From: Candidatus Schekmanbacteria bacterium
Lineage (GTDB): Bacteria > CSSED10-310 > JACPHN01
NCBI GenBank assembly: GCA_016188575.1
Contig: JACPHN010000110.1
Coordinates: 1 to 64,000 of the forward strand
Length of the DNA: 64,000 nt
Reading direction: 5' to 3'
Of the stretch, positions 9,188 to 21,409 are shown piece after piece. Under the pieces are notes generated by a model. It worked only from the letters and a program-made list of their open reading frames with translations, was not told where the DNA came from and did not search any database. Position numbers and translations under genes: made by a program. Position 1 is the first letter of the stretch; every line of letters starts with the position of its first letter.

Positions 9188-9410
9188 GTAGAATCTGATG
9201 TCGAGAATCTACCTTCCTGGTCCAGTAACGGCGTTCATCTGTTCGGCCGTGGGTGACGATCACTTGATTGGCACAAGTACAGGGTATCGCTGGTCGAATC
9301 GGGATTGATCCGAAAACTCGTCGGAGAACATCTGGGAGCGCGAACTTGCGGGAAGAACGAGGCCGGTCGCGCAAGCGGATGCAGACTTCTCCAGGACGGA
9401 ATGATCGGTA

Positions 9411-10388
9411 ATGTCCAGCAATCGCGGCATGGGCACGGCGTTGGCTAGCCCGCTCGCCACCTTTGAGGAATCTCTGGCGGGCAAGGATCCGAAGACCATC
9501 ATCGTCTATCGGGGAGTCCTAAGGGGCTTCGCTCGCTGGCTAAGCACCATGCCCGGTGGCGATCCATTCAGCGTGGAGCTCGTCACCCAGACCGCGGTTC
9601 AGGGTCATGTGGACCGTCTCGCGCAGCCGGGGCGTGCGCCCCGCGCGCGCAGCAAAGCCCTGAGCGCTCTGCGCCGCTTCTGCCGGTGGGTGCAGGATGA
9701 AGGTCTGCTGCGTCGCAATCCCGCCGCCTATGTCGAGCGCCCCACCGTCACCCAGCTCGCCCCGCGCGAGCTCAGCGACAAGCAGCGCTACGTGCTCAAG
9801 AACCTGGTCGAGCGCCGCGATTCCAAATACGTCGCCGCCATCTTCGCACTCGGCTATTGGGCGGGGTTGCGTGTCAGCGAGGTAGCAACTCTTCGGCTAG
9901 ATAACTGTGACCTCAACCGACGCGTCGGCGCGCTGACAATCGTCGATTCGAAGCAGGGTAAGACACGCACCATTGATCTGCACAACGAGGCGCGGCGCCG
10001 ACTCTACGAGTACATCTACGACAACAAGCATGCCGAGGACCGGCGCGACCCCGAAAGCGAGTATGTCTTCAGCGGCCAGCGCGCCGCCGCGCTGCGGCAG
10101 CAAGGACGGCCTGACCATCTGACGATTCGCGGCGCCGAGCACGTCCCGAACCGGCTCAAGCGCCGGGCGACCGTCGCCGAGTGGGTGCTGATAGGCGACG
10201 TTCGTTTCCACGACCTTCGGCACGACTTCGCGCACCGGGGGCGAGCTGCCGGTTGGGGGCTCGAGCAGATTGCCGCCTATCTTGGCCACCAAACCCGAGA
10301 TGGAGCGCCGGCCATCAACACCACAGTGCGCTACGCGTTGCCTGGTCGCGAACGGCCACGCGAACGAGTCAAGCCGTTGCCGGGCTGA
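9411..10388 (+). CDS. Tyrosine recombinase (Tn3-associated resolvase type)
   Basis: A complete 325-residue phage-integrase-family recombinase. Residues 15-105 are the SAM-like core-binding domain (TIIVYRGVLRGFARWL, RSKALSALRRFCRWVQDEG). The catalytic set is visible: Arg in YWAGLRVSEVATLRL, Lys in the SKQGKTRTI hairpin, H-D-L-R-H in RFHDLRHDFAHRG, GH in YLGHQ, and the nucleophile in TTVRYALPG. The protein should cut and rejoin DNA at a paired site, either to resolve transposon cointegrates or to move the adjacent cargo. It is divergent from the Tn3 transposase fragment and about 100 bases before the copper operon, which makes that operon likely cargo. Confidence 0.88.
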   Translation: MSSNRGMGTALASPLATFEESLAGKDPKTIIVYRGVLRGFARWLSTMPGGDPFSVELVTQTAVQGHVDRLAQPGRAPRARSKALSALRRFCRWVQDEGLLRRNPAAYVERPTVTQLAPRELSDKQRYVLKNLVERRDSKYVAAIFALGYWAGLRVSEVATLRLDNCDLNRRVGALTIVDSKQGKTRTIDLHNEARRRLYEYIYDNKHAEDRRDPESEYVFSGQRAAALRQQGRPDHLTIRGAEHVPNRLKRRATVAEWVLIGDVRFHDLRHDFAHRGRAAGWGLEQIAAYLGHQTRDGAPAINTTVRYALPGRERPRERVKPLPG

Positions 10389-10487
10389 AGATGTCCTGCC
10401 CACGGTGATAGCTTTATTTCGAGCACTCCCGCCATCTTGCATTTAGGCGGAGCTTCGGTAGGACTAGGCTTTGAAGGAGGAGCCGCG

Positions 10488-11804
10488 GTGAAGAGGCTGG
10501 TTCCGTTTCTCGTCATTCTTCCCCTCGCCGCCGTCGTTGTGGCTCTCGTGGTGGTCTACGGCGGCCTCTACAACGTCGCCGCCTCTTCCGGGCACAGCGC
10601 GCTCGAGCGGCGGTTCTTCTCGACGGTGCGCGCCGAGTCGGTCGAGGCCCGCAGCGACGACATCGAGGTGCCGCCGTTCGACGATCCGCGGATGGTCGAG
10701 CTCGGGGTGGGCTACTACGCGCCGATGTGCACGACGTGCCACGGCGCCCCCGGCGTGCCGGCGTCCGAGATCGGCAAGGGACTGAACCCCGAGCCCCCGG
10801 ACCTGGCCCGGATCGCCGGCGACCGTTCCGACCAGGAGCTCTTCTGGGTCGTCAAGCACGGCCTGAAGATGACCGGCATGCCGGCCTTCGGGCCGACCCA
10901 CTCCGACGAGCAGCTGTGGCCTATCGTGGCCTTTCTGCGCAAGCTTCCCGGGCTGTCCGCCCCTCAGTACAAGCAGCTGGTTGTGAAGGTTCTCGGCCCG
11001 TCCGGGCTGATGGAAGGCGGCCATACCCACGGGGAGATCGGCGGCGAGGGTCATCCGCACGGGCCGGGAGCTCAGGAACTGGGCGGCGCCCCGGGCCATG
11101 CGGGCATGCCGACCGCAGAGACGACCGACATGGAGGGCCACGCCGGCCACGACCAGGGACCGGCAGGCGAGATGCCCTCCAGCGAGGACGGCCACGCCCA
11201 CCAGCACGGCCCGGCCGCCGGCACGGCTCCCGCCCCGGCAGCCGGACCGGCAGCCCATGCGGTGTATCACGACGCCCCAGGCATGGCTCTGGAGACTCCG
11301 GAGGCCCAGGGCGAGCATCAGGGTCACGACCGGCGGCCGGCAGCAGATGCCCCCGCCGAAGGCGGCGCGCAGGGCGGCCACGGGCGGATGCCGGTAACCG
11401 AAGTACCCTCGGGCCAGGAGGACCGTGGCAGTCCTGGCCAGGTACCGACAGGCCAGGCGCCTGCGATCCATCCGAACGTCGACGGCGGTCGCGCGTCCCG
11501 CCACGAGTTCATGCCCGAAGCGGACCATCCGGCCAACCCCGCGGCTGCCGCAGCACCGGTTCCCACGCCGTCCACGACCCTGAGCATCGACCGCGCTCTG
11601 GTTCCGGCGGCAGCCCCGCGGCAGGCCGGAGAGAATGCGATGGGCCACCAACACCATGCCCCGGCCGCGCCAGCGCTCCCTCCGGCCGGATCGCCGGCAG
11701 CGGAGCCAACCATCCCCGTCGCACCCGACGCAGGGCACGACCATCATCAGCACGGCTCGACCGAGGAGCAGGGCACCGGCACGGCCGAGGAGGCGGAGCA
11801 ATGA
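10488..11804 (+). CDS. Membrane-anchored cytochrome c with long His-rich tail
   Basis: A 438-residue protein. The GTG at 10488 follows AAGGAGG by 6 bases and gives MKRLVPFLVILPLAAVVVAL, an uncleaved anchor or signal. Residues 70-165 form a monohaem cytochrome c domain: CTTCH haem site at 81-85, with GMPAFG near residue 130 as the Met ligand. From about residue 175 the protein becomes low-complexity, Ala/Pro/Gly/His rich, with many HxH and GHxGH clusters (GGHTHGE, GHAGHDQG, HAHQHG, HDHHQHG), a probable periplasmic copper buffer. First gene of the copper operon; its TGA overlaps the next ATG (ATGA). A plain cytochrome of this type would be about 170 residues, so the tail is the odd part. Confidence 0.82.
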   Translation: MKRLVPFLVILPLAAVVVALVVVYGGLYNVAASSGHSALERRFFSTVRAESVEARSDDIEVPPFDDPRMVELGVGYYAPMCTTCHGAPGVPASEIGKGLNPEPPDLARIAGDRSDQELFWVVKHGLKMTGMPAFGPTHSDEQLWPIVAFLRKLPGLSAPQYKQLVVKVLGPSGLMEGGHTHGEIGGEGHPHGPGAQELGGAPGHAGMPTAETTDMEGHAGHDQGPAGEMPSSEDGHAHQHGPAAGTAPAPAAGPAAHAVYHDAPGMALETPEAQGEHQGHDRRPAADAPAEGGAQGGHGRMPVTEVPSGQEDRGSPGQVPTGQAPAIHPNVDGGRASRHEFMPEADHPANPAAAAAPVPTPSTTLSIDRALVPAAAPRQAGENAMGHQHHAPAAPALPPAGSPAAEPTIPVAPDAGHDHHQHGSTEEQGTGTAEEAEQ

Positions 11805-13237
11805 GCAGCCGCCGCTGCTTGCTCGCCCTGCTGTGGCTGCCGGCGCTGCTGGGCGGCTGTGCGCCGGGACCGCGACCCGACGCCGCCGCGCGCGACCTGT
11901 CGCGCCTGGTGGCGGAACGGGCCGGGATACCCGTGGCGCCCCCCGCCGCGATGTCCGAGGCCGAGGTGCGCGCTACGCTCGACGATCTTCTTGATCAGCC
12001 GCTCACCGCCGCTGCGGCAATGCGGATCGCGCTGCTCAACAACCCCGAGGTGCGCTCCATCTACGAGGAGCTGGGCGTCTCGCGGGCCGAGCTCCTCGGC
12101 GCGGCTCGCTTGCCCAACCCCGTGCTCGCCGGCTCCGTGCGACGCCATCCCGACGTGGAGCACAACGACCTCGAGCTCGAGCTGAGCATCGAGTTGCTCG
12201 ACGTGCTCTTCCGGCCGCTGCGGCGCGGGGCGGCGCAGGCGGGCTTCGCAGCGGCGCAGCTGCGCCTCGGCGGCGCCGTCCTCGACCTCGTCCACGAGGT
12301 GCGGCTCGGCTTCCTCGCCGCCCAGGCGGCGGCGGAGACGTTGGCGCTGCTGCGTACCTCGCTCGCCGCCGCCGAGGCCTCGCTCGACTTTGCCCACCGG
12401 CTCCACGCGGCAGGCAACATCACCGATCTCGACTTGGCGAACGAGCAGGCTTTCCGCGAGGAGGCTCGGCTGGCGGTGGCGGCGGCGGAGCTGGCCGAAC
12501 GCCGCGGGCGGGAGCGGCTCAACACTCTGCTGGGCCTGTGGGGACCCGACACGCAGTGGCAGCTCGCCCCGCGCCTGCCCGAACCGCCGGCGGCGGAGCC
12601 CGCGACGGAGGAGATCGAGCGGCAGGCGGTGGCGAGCAGTCTCGATCTCGAGGCCGCGCGACTGCAGATCGAGGTGGCCGGCCGCGAGCTCGGCCTCGCT
12701 CGAAAGACGCGCTGGCTGCCGGAGCTCGAGGTCGGGGGTTTGGCCGAGCGCGAGGCCGGCGACAAGGAGTGGGCGGTCGGCCCGAGCATCGAGCTGGCGT
12801 TGCCGCTGTTCGACCAGGGGCAGGCGGCGGTGGCGGCCGCGGAGGCGCAGCGGCGGCTACGCGAGGAGCAGTACCGCGCGCTCGCCATCGCCGTGCGCGC
12901 CGCGTCTCGCGCTGCCCGGGACCGGCTCGCCGCCGCGCGGCAGCGGGTCGACTACTACCGCGCCGTCGTCCTGCCGCTGCGGCAGCGTATCGTCGAGCAG
13001 GCCCAGCTGCAGTACAACGCCATGCAGCTCGGCGCCTTCGAGCTGCTCGCCGCCAAACGCGACCAGATTGCCGCAGGCCGCGACTACGTCGCGGCGCTGC
13101 ACGACTACTGGCAGGCGCACAGCGACCTCGAGCAAGTCCGCAACGGACGGTTGCCGGCCGGCCTCGCCGCCGGTGGGCAGATGCCGACGGATCCGGGTGC
13201 TGCGCCAGCCGCCGAGCCCTCTAGGGGAGGACACTGA
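11801..13237 (+). CDS. TolC/CusC-like outer-membrane efflux lipoprotein
   Basis: A 478-residue protein with a lipoprotein signal (LLALLWLPALLGGC, acylated Cys at about residue 20). Two repeats of long helices (AMRIALLNNPEVRSIYEEL, then 'SLDLEAARLQIEVAGRELGLARK') are the OEP/TolC pattern, with beta segments LPNPVLAG and WLPELEVG and a C-terminal coiled-coil. It should form the outer-membrane tube of a copper efflux or secretion path. Translationally coupled on both sides: ATGA overlap with the cytochrome and TGATG overlap with the multicopper oxidase. No RND pump or membrane-fusion partner is present in this operon, which is unusual for a CusC-type protein. Confidence 0.87.
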   Translation: MSSRRCLLALLWLPALLGGCAPGPRPDAAARDLSRLVAERAGIPVAPPAAMSEAEVRATLDDLLDQPLTAAAAMRIALLNNPEVRSIYEELGVSRAELLGAARLPNPVLAGSVRRHPDVEHNDLELELSIELLDVLFRPLRRGAAQAGFAAAQLRLGGAVLDLVHEVRLGFLAAQAAAETLALLRTSLAAAEASLDFAHRLHAAGNITDLDLANEQAFREEARLAVAAAELAERRGRERLNTLLGLWGPDTQWQLAPRLPEPPAAEPATEEIERQAVASSLDLEAARLQIEVAGRELGLARKTRWLPELEVGGLAEREAGDKEWAVGPSIELALPLFDQGQAAVAAAEAQRRLREEQYRALAIAVRAASRAARDRLAAARQRVDYYRAVVLPLRQRIVEQAQLQYNAMQLGAFELLAAKRDQIAAGRDYVAALHDYWQAHSDLEQVRNGRLPAGLAAGGQMPTDPGAAPAAEPSRGGH

Positions 13238-14583
13238 TGATCTCGCGCAGAAAGTTCATAGGCGCCGCTTCAGCGCTGGTCGCTGCCGGCGCCGCCTGGC
13301 TGTCCGAGACCCGCGCGGCGCGCGCCGCCGCAGTCGGGTCAGGCGTCCCGGCCGACGGGTTCACCCCGGTCCCTGGCCGGCTCGACGACCGGCGCGGCCC
13401 CGGCGGCCATGCCCGCATTGTCGTCCCGAACGGCACCACGCTCCCCTGGCGGCTCGTCGACGGCGTCAAGGTCTACCACCTCGTCGCCGAGCCGGTCCGC
13501 CACGAGTTCGCCCCGGGTCTGGTCGGCGAGTGCTGGGGCTACAACGGCCGCACGCCGGGGCCGGTGATCGAGTCAGTCGAGGGCGACCGGGCGCGCATCT
13601 ACGTGACGAACAAGCTGCCGGAAGCGACCAGCGTCCACTGGCACGGGGTGATCCTGCCAAACGGCATGGACGGCGTCTCGGGCCTCACCCAGCCGGAGAT
13701 CCCGGCCGGCCAGACCTTCAAGTACGAGTTTCGCTTCACCAAGCCAGGCACCTTCATGTACCACCCGCATCTAGACGAGATGACCCAGATGGCACTCGGC
13801 ATGCAGGGGATGATCGTCGTCTACCCCCGCGGCCCGCAGCGCCGGATCGACCGCGACTTTGCGATCATGCTGAGCGAGTGGCTGATCCGGGTGGGCACCC
13901 GCCGGCCGGACCCGACCGAGATGATCGATTTCAACATCCTGACCATGAACAGTCGCGCCTTCCCGGGCATCGAGCCGCTGGTGGTCCGGCGTGGCGACCG
14001 GGTGCGCATCCGGCTGGGCAACCTGGGGGTGACCGACCACCATCCCATCCACATCCACGGCCACGCGATGCGGATCACCGGCACCGACGGGGGCCCGATT
14101 GCCGAGGCCGGGCAGTGGCTGGAGAACACCGTGCTGGTGCCGGTCGGGACGGTGCGCGAAGTCGAGTTCGTGGCCGACAACCCGGGCGACTGGCCGCTGC
14201 ACTGCCACATGACCCACCACGTCATGAACCAGATGGGCCATGGCCTGCCGAACGTGATCGGGATCGATCCGGCGGGGCTTGACGAGCGGGTCCAGAAGCT
14301 GCTGCCGGACTACATGACGATGGGCCACACCGGCATGGACATGATGCTCGATCACGCCGAGCACATGGCCCAGCCGCCGAACTCCATCGCGATGCGGGGC
14401 GTTGCCGGGCCGTTCGGCCGCATCGACATGGGCGGGATGTTCACGATCATCAAGGTGCGCGAGGGAATCACGAGCGGTGAAGACCCGGGCTGGTACGACC
14501 ACCCGCCGGGCACCGTGGCGGCGCCCGCTACCGCCGAGGAGCTCAGGCGGGATCTCGAGGCGAGCCAGGACCGGGGAGGATGA
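13237..14583 (+). CDS. Tat-exported multicopper oxidase (CopA/CueO-like)
   Basis: A 448-residue periplasmic copper protein. The N-terminus [18 protein letters not shown] is a twin-arginine signal, so it is exported folded with its metal. Copper ligands are seen as HWHG (134-137), MYHPH (about 174-178), HPIHIHGH (about 270) and [13 protein letters not shown] (about 325), i.e. all type 1, 2 and 3 sites. The late region is rich in Met and His ([16 protein letters not shown]), as in enzymes that oxidise Cu(I). Expected role: oxidation of Cu(I) to less toxic Cu(II) with O2. Start overlaps the stop of the efflux gene (TGATG). Confidence 0.92.
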   Translation: MISRRKFIGAASALVAAGAAWLSETRAARAAAVGSGVPADGFTPVPGRLDDRRGPGGHARIVVPNGTTLPWRLVDGVKVYHLVAEPVRHEFAPGLVGECWGYNGRTPGPVIESVEGDRARIYVTNKLPEATSVHWHGVILPNGMDGVSGLTQPEIPAGQTFKYEFRFTKPGTFMYHPHLDEMTQMALGMQGMIVVYPRGPQRRIDRDFAIMLSEWLIRVGTRRPDPTEMIDFNILTMNSRAFPGIEPLVVRRGDRVRIRLGNLGVTDHHPIHIHGHAMRITGTDGGPIAEAGQWLENTVLVPVGTVREVEFVADNPGDWPLHCHMTHHVMNQMGHGLPNVIGIDPAGLDERVQKLLPDYMTMGHTGMDMMLDHAEHMAQPPNSIAMRGVAGPFGRIDMGGMFTIIKVREGITSGEDPGWYDHPPGTVAAPATAEELRRDLEASQDRGG

Positions 14584-14632
14584 GCCGCTCCGCAACACGC
14601 TTGCGCCCTTCCACACGGACTCGGAGACAGCG

Positions 14633-17356
<2,724 letters not shown>

Positions 17357-17362
17357 CTGTGG

Positions 17363-17463
17363 ACGCTCGCGAACCCAAACCGGCTTGCGCGCAAACGGCC
17401 TGGATCGTGCTCGCGAACAAGGGCGCAGTTGTGCTCGCGGATGGAACCGGCGTGCTCGCGAAT
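17363..17463. repeat. Five direct repeats at about 22-base spacing beside the left inverted repeat
   Basis: Copies related to GTGCTCGCGAAC begin at 17363, 17383 (degenerate), 17407, 17431 and 17452, spaced 20-24 bases, ending 10 bases before the 37-bp inverted repeat. This looks like an array of protein-binding sites spaced by two helical turns. The bound protein is unknown. Confidence 0.45.
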
Positions 17464-17473
17464 GGCTGCTGTT

Positions 17474-17510
17474 GGCCCAAACCTGGCGAAGCTGCTACCA
17501 GCCGCCACAG
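17474..17510 (+). repeat. Transposon inverted repeat, left
   Basis: Thirty-seven bases beginning GGCCCAAACCTGGCG and ending GCCGCCACAG. It is perfectly complementary to 21227-21263. Length matches the 38-bp class of Tn3 ends, although it lacks the usual GGGG tip. Confidence 0.85.
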
Positions 17511-17527
17511 CGTGACAGTTGGGTCGA

Positions 17528-17749
17528 TCACTTGAGGCGCCGTTGCCAATATCCGGGTCGACGACGATGATGCGCGATCGCCACGACAACGATTTCGGAC
17601 TCCTCGTACCAAGCCTGGTCAATCGAGGCGGCCTCGTCGGCAGCCGGTGGCTCGTCGATACTGTCGAGGAGCCGCTTGGCCAGGCGAGCGCGCTCTTCCA
17701 ACGACAGCTCGAGCGCCTCAGCTTCGAGCTCTTCGAAGGACATGCTCAT
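17528..17749 (-). CDS. Antitoxin-toxin chimera (deletion-fused addiction module)
   Basis: Seventy-three residues from an ATG with AGGAGCGAAG upstream. Residues 1-50 ([19 protein letters not shown] onward, SIDEPP) match the N-terminal two thirds of the 'addiction module component' antitoxin family. Residues 52-73 ([20 protein letters not shown]) instead match the C-terminal end of the RelE/ParE toxin that normally follows. An internal deletion therefore joined the front of the antitoxin to the back of its toxin in frame. It lies just inside the left inverted repeat, downstream of tnpA. Function, if any, unknown. Confidence 0.65.
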   Translation of the reverse strand: MSMSFEELEAEALELSLEERARLAKRLLDSIDEPPAADEAASIDQAWYEESEIVVVAIAHHRRRPGYWQRRLK

Positions 17750-17781
17750 CGTGCTTCGCTCCTGCTCAAAGCGTGTCTTGG

Positions 17782-20473
17782 TCAATGAGCCGCACTCTCT
17801 GTCGTGAGCTCGCTTGGTTCGGTATCGAGGTCGAGCCGTTGCGCCAGATCCAACCGAAAGCTGCCGTAGGGGTTCACATGCGCGTGAATCAGCGGCGTAA
17901 GGGCACGCAGGTCCTCCGGTTTCATCAACTCCCTCCACCCCGGCTCCTCGAGCACCCTCTGGATCAATCATCAGCGTGTTGATGTACACGAGCGCGTTCT
18001 GCAACAGGTGCAGGCACAGCATTGAGATCGCCTGATGTTCGCGCCGGTTCGTCGCCAGTTCGCCGGCACGGCCGCAAAAGATGAACCCATTGACGACGTT
18101 CCACAGCTCGATGATGTTGAGTCCCTCGTGGATCTCGCGGCGTGGCTCCTCGGAGCCAAGATAGTCGCAAAGGAAGATCGTCTTGACGGCCCGGCCAAGC
18201 TCGACGAGCGCCAGATAAGTCGGATGCTGAAGGTTGTCACGGGTGAAGCGACGCAGGATCGTCTCCGCATCGGCGGTTCCGAGCCGCAGCGCCGTCGCGA
18301 GCTTGATAATCTCGTCGTACTGCTGCCGGATCAGATCCCAGTTGATCGGCCGCGTCAGGATCGGTTGCAGTCGCTCATGAGCATCCGGTTCGCCGGCCGC
18401 CGGACGATAGAGCTTCTGATGACCGATGTCCTTGAGACGAGGCAACAAACGGGAACCGAGGAGATAGGTGAAGGCGAAGGCGACGTGCGACTGGCCATGC
18501 GTGTCGACGTATTGCCGATCGATCTGGATCTGTGTGCAGTGGTGCAGCACGCCCTCGATCATCGCCGCCACCTCCGACGACGAGCAGCGCTTGAGCTGGG
18601 AGAAGACGCTGGCAGCGTTCTTCTCGACGTGCCAATAGATCATGATTCCGGGGCCGCCATAGCGCGCGTGCCATTCCGTCATCAAGTTCTGGTCCCATGC
18701 CCCGAACTTCTTCGAGTCCGACGCGCACGCGGTCGTTGCCTCGCCCCAGATCCACGGCTGGCGGACGGCCAAGATACCGTTGACGATCTCGGCGATTGCC
18801 TTACGGAGTTGCTCCTTGCTGAACCAGCGCTCGAAGACGTAGACCAGGTCCTCGTGTTCCTCGCCCTGATCGCCGGCGGCGATCCGCTTGATCCCCAGAT
18901 TCGTCGCAAGCGCGTACAGGCAAAGGAGCTTGCGTTTGCGTAGCCGCTCCGGATCGATCACCTCTCGCGTGGCAACACTTCGAAGATTGTCGCTGAAGTT
19001 GATACGCAGGTCGGTCTCCTTGAGGATATCGAGCAGACTCGTCATCACCCATCGCTTGGCGATCTCCTCTTTGAGGCCCCCGAGATTTCGAGGCTCGGCC
19101 TGGGCCTTGAGCGGCGAGACCTGGATCCAGGTCTTCTTTCCCCGGCTGACGATCTTGACGGCGGGGTTGCGCCACAGCCGCTTGTTGAGCTTAGCGCCTG
19201 GCGCATGGCTTGCTGAAGTTTAGCGACAAAGGGCTCCACATCGAGCGGCTGCTTGATGGCTAGTGAGTTTCTCGGTTGCGGGCAAAATCGAGCGGGAGGT
19301 CCTCGTCGGGGTTCCGGAAGCGAAGGGCGCCGACGACCCAGATTTCTTTCGTCCTGAGTCCCTCACGCAGCCGCTCGAGGACGCACAGCTCGTAGGCGAT
19401 GCGGTTGATGCGCTCGCCTGCGTCGGTCTCCTTGACGACGTGCTCGCGCCAGGGACCGGGCACGATGCCGTCGATGGGCGGGATCTCCTTGAGCGGATAG
19501 TAACGCGCCCGGCTGTCGGCATGGCGCCTGAGCAGCTCGACGGCCTTGAGCACCGGCCGGTGCCGGTCGTTGTTGGAGCGAAACTCGAGGGCGGCCAGCA
19601 GCCGGGGCAGCAGGCGGCGGTAGTGACTGCCGTAGGAGCTGCGCATGCGGGAGTGAACCTTGGTGCGGTAGCGCGAGCCCGAGGCCTTGAGCTCGCGAAC
19701 GAGCGCTCGCAGGGTTTCCTCCCCACCGATCACGACCGGGAAGATCACGTCCCGGATTACGCCGTCCGGTTTCTCGACCGCGGCCTCGGCCACTCGGAAC
19801 AAGATGCCGGTCTTGCCCTTGATTTGGACGAGATCCTGGAGGAGCTCCTTGAGGACCTTCTTCTCGGCCCGGGCGCCGATCCGATCTGGGCGGCACCGGC
19901 GCCGTTGCCGTCAGCGGGACTGGCGCGTCGAGTTTGGCTGAGCGCCTCCAGTTCTGCACGAGATTTCGGCGAGAGACTTCCCGCGATTCGCAGTTCGAGC
20001 GACGTCAGGTATGTACTGAGCGCTGAATGAACGATTCGCTCGAAACGCTCGCGAGTCGGGGGCTCGATACCCAACAGGCGAAGCCTCTCATGGGCGGCGT
20101 CCTCGACCGCACCTCGGTGGGGTTTGGCGCGACCGCGTGAAGGACAAGCCAGTCACCAAGCTGCTCCTGGTCCTCACATGGACGCCTCGCGGAAGCCCAA
20201 CAGGTCTCGGATTCGAGCGCGATGGCGTTCGATTGTCCGACCTTCCCATGCGTAGTTGTCGAGCTCTTCGGGCGGCGTGTCGAGCTGTCGCGCAAGACAA
20301 TCAAGGAGCTCCGGCTACACCTCGTCGCGGTTCGTCGGGAATCGACCCCGGCTCTGCAGGGATTTGAAGAGCACGGCAAAGCCCAGCCGTCCGTGCTCCG
20401 TTCTGTCCGGAACAAGCTTGAGCTCGGCGGCGGTCAGTCGATTGGAAGGGCAGTTACCGCTCACGGTGCTCAT
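17782..20473 (-). pseudogene. tnpA: Tn3-family transposase, frameshifted
   Basis: The pieces together span a full Tn3 transposase of about 900 residues. The N-terminus (MSTVSGNCPSNRLTAAELK, then RLGFAVLFK and GRFPTNRDEV) starts at 20473. Middle segments include GIEPPTRERFERIVHSAL and GVIRDVIFPVVIGGEETL. The catalytic domain has [28 protein letters not shown] and the acidic region near [16 protein letters not shown]. The C-terminus [14 protein letters not shown] ends at 17782. The frame changes at least four times (near 20.32, 19.86, 19.25, 19.19 and 17.97 kb), so no complete product is made. The longest intact block is about 380 residues of the catalytic part (17985-19048). Confidence 0.88.
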
Positions 20474-20486
20474 CAGATATCGCCGG

Positions 20487-21125
20487 TCAGTCCTTCCAAA
20501 AGTCCTTGAATCGGTTCGGGGCGAGCACGGTGTAACGAACCGTGTGTTGGATATTGCGGTGGCCGAGGTAGTCCTGGATGGCTCGTGTATCGTGGCCCTT
20601 GGAGGCGAGATAGAATCCGGTGGCGTGACGGAGCATGTGCGGGTGGACGGGGAACGGGAGACCGGCCAACTCGCCCGCTCGGGTAACGATCTTGCGGAGG
20701 GCATCGGTGGTCAGGGGGCCGCCTTGCTCCGAAACGAAGACGCAGGCACTGTACGGATAGCGACGGGCAAGGTCTCGAAGAGCTCGAAGCTCGGGTCCAC
20801 GGAGGGGATGCGTGCCGGGCTTGCCGTGCTTGCGACGGGCGACGTGCAGTTCGGCGCGCTTCAGATCGACCTGATCCCACCGAAAGGCGACGAGCTCCGA
20901 GGCACGAAGGCCGTGGCGGTAAGCGAGGAGGATCAGGGCGGCGTCACGGGAGCCATGACGGCCAACCTGACGTGCGGCCTTTACGAGAGCGTCGACCTCA
21001 TCGGGCGTCAGATGTTCGCGGGAGCGACGATCGGCATTCCTCGGCCGGCGAGGAGTGCGGCGAGACGGCTGCTCGCACACTTTCCGATTTTCGGTGTTTG
21101 GATACAGGGAGACAACGACCGACAC
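20487..21125 (-). CDS. Tyrosine recombinase of the Tn3-type element
   Basis: A 212-residue, catalytic-domain-only recombinase starting at a GTG with AGGAAG 6 bases before it. Catalytic residues: Arg in YRHGLRASELVAFRW, Lys in ARRKHGKPGT, HPHMLRHATG (H-x-x-R), LGHRNI and the nucleophile in HTVRYTVL. It lacks the N-terminal arm domain of phage integrases, like FimB/FimE and short TnpI-like enzymes. Expected to resolve transposon cointegrates. It lies 13 bases upstream of tnpA and is intact, whereas tnpA is broken. Only distantly similar to the recombinase at 9411. Confidence 0.87.
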   Translation of the reverse strand: MSVVVSLYPNTENRKVCEQPSRRTPRRPRNADRRSREHLTPDEVDALVKAARQVGRHGSRDAALILLAYRHGLRASELVAFRWDQVDLKRAELHVARRKHGKPGTHPLRGPELRALRDLARRYPYSACVFVSEQGGPLTTDALRKIVTRAGELAGLPFPVHPHMLRHATGFYLASKGHDTRAIQDYLGHRNIQHTVRYTVLAPNRFKDFWKD

Positions 21126-21140
21126 GGTGGCTTCCTGGGC

Positions 21141-21161
21141 AGTGTCGATGGCCGGGACACT
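21141..21161. other. Candidate core site of the second recombinase
   Basis: AGTGTC and GACACT arms separated by 9 bases lie just upstream of the recombinase gene inside the transposon, the place where TnpI-type resolution sites are found. Short dyad, weak evidence. Confidence 0.25.
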
Positions 21162-21226
21162 CCGTAGAACGCCTATTTTGCGGAATGTCGATCATCGGCG
21201 AAGACTCAGCGCAATGGCTCTTCATC

Positions 21227-21263
21227 CTGTGGCGGCTGGTAGCAGCTTCGCCAGGTTTGGGCC
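21227..21263 (-). repeat. Transposon inverted repeat, right
   Basis: Begins CTGTGGCGGCTGG and ends TTTGGGCC; it is the exact reverse complement of 17474-17510. Confidence 0.85.
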
Positions 21264-21409
21264 TACCAAGAAGGACGAAGGGTATCACTACGTGCCGACC
21301 CGCGAGCTACTGTCAAAGCAGCCGCCGCCCGACGCCGATTCCCGACAGCCCAACCTTCCTTCTCGGCCCAATCCGCCCCGCCATCTGCTCCCGGCAAGCA
21401 GCCCAGGCG

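Larger units (their letters stand above)
17474..21263 (-). mobile_element. Decayed Tn3-family transposon with tyrosine recombinase
   Basis: A 3.8-kb element bounded by perfect 37-base inverted repeats (17474-17510 and 21227-21263). Inside are a remnant toxin-antitoxin ORF, a frameshifted Tn3-type transposase and an intact tyrosine recombinase, all on the minus strand. The recombinase-plus-tnpA combination is known from TnpI-type Tn3 elements such as Tn4430. The five bases flanking each end do not match, so no target duplication is evident. Confidence 0.8.

Noticed and set aside
10464-11801. Long minus-strand frame opposite the cytochrome gene
   Set aside because: It arises from high GC and codon bias of the real gene; the plus-strand product has haem and export motifs while this one has none.
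12390-14282. Long plus-strand frame across efflux and oxidase genes
   Set aside because: Arg/Pro/Ser-rich shadow of the two true genes; no motifs.
17363-17463. Short CRISPR array
   Set aside because: Repeats are about 12 bases with about 10-base gaps, far too short, and no cas genes are near.
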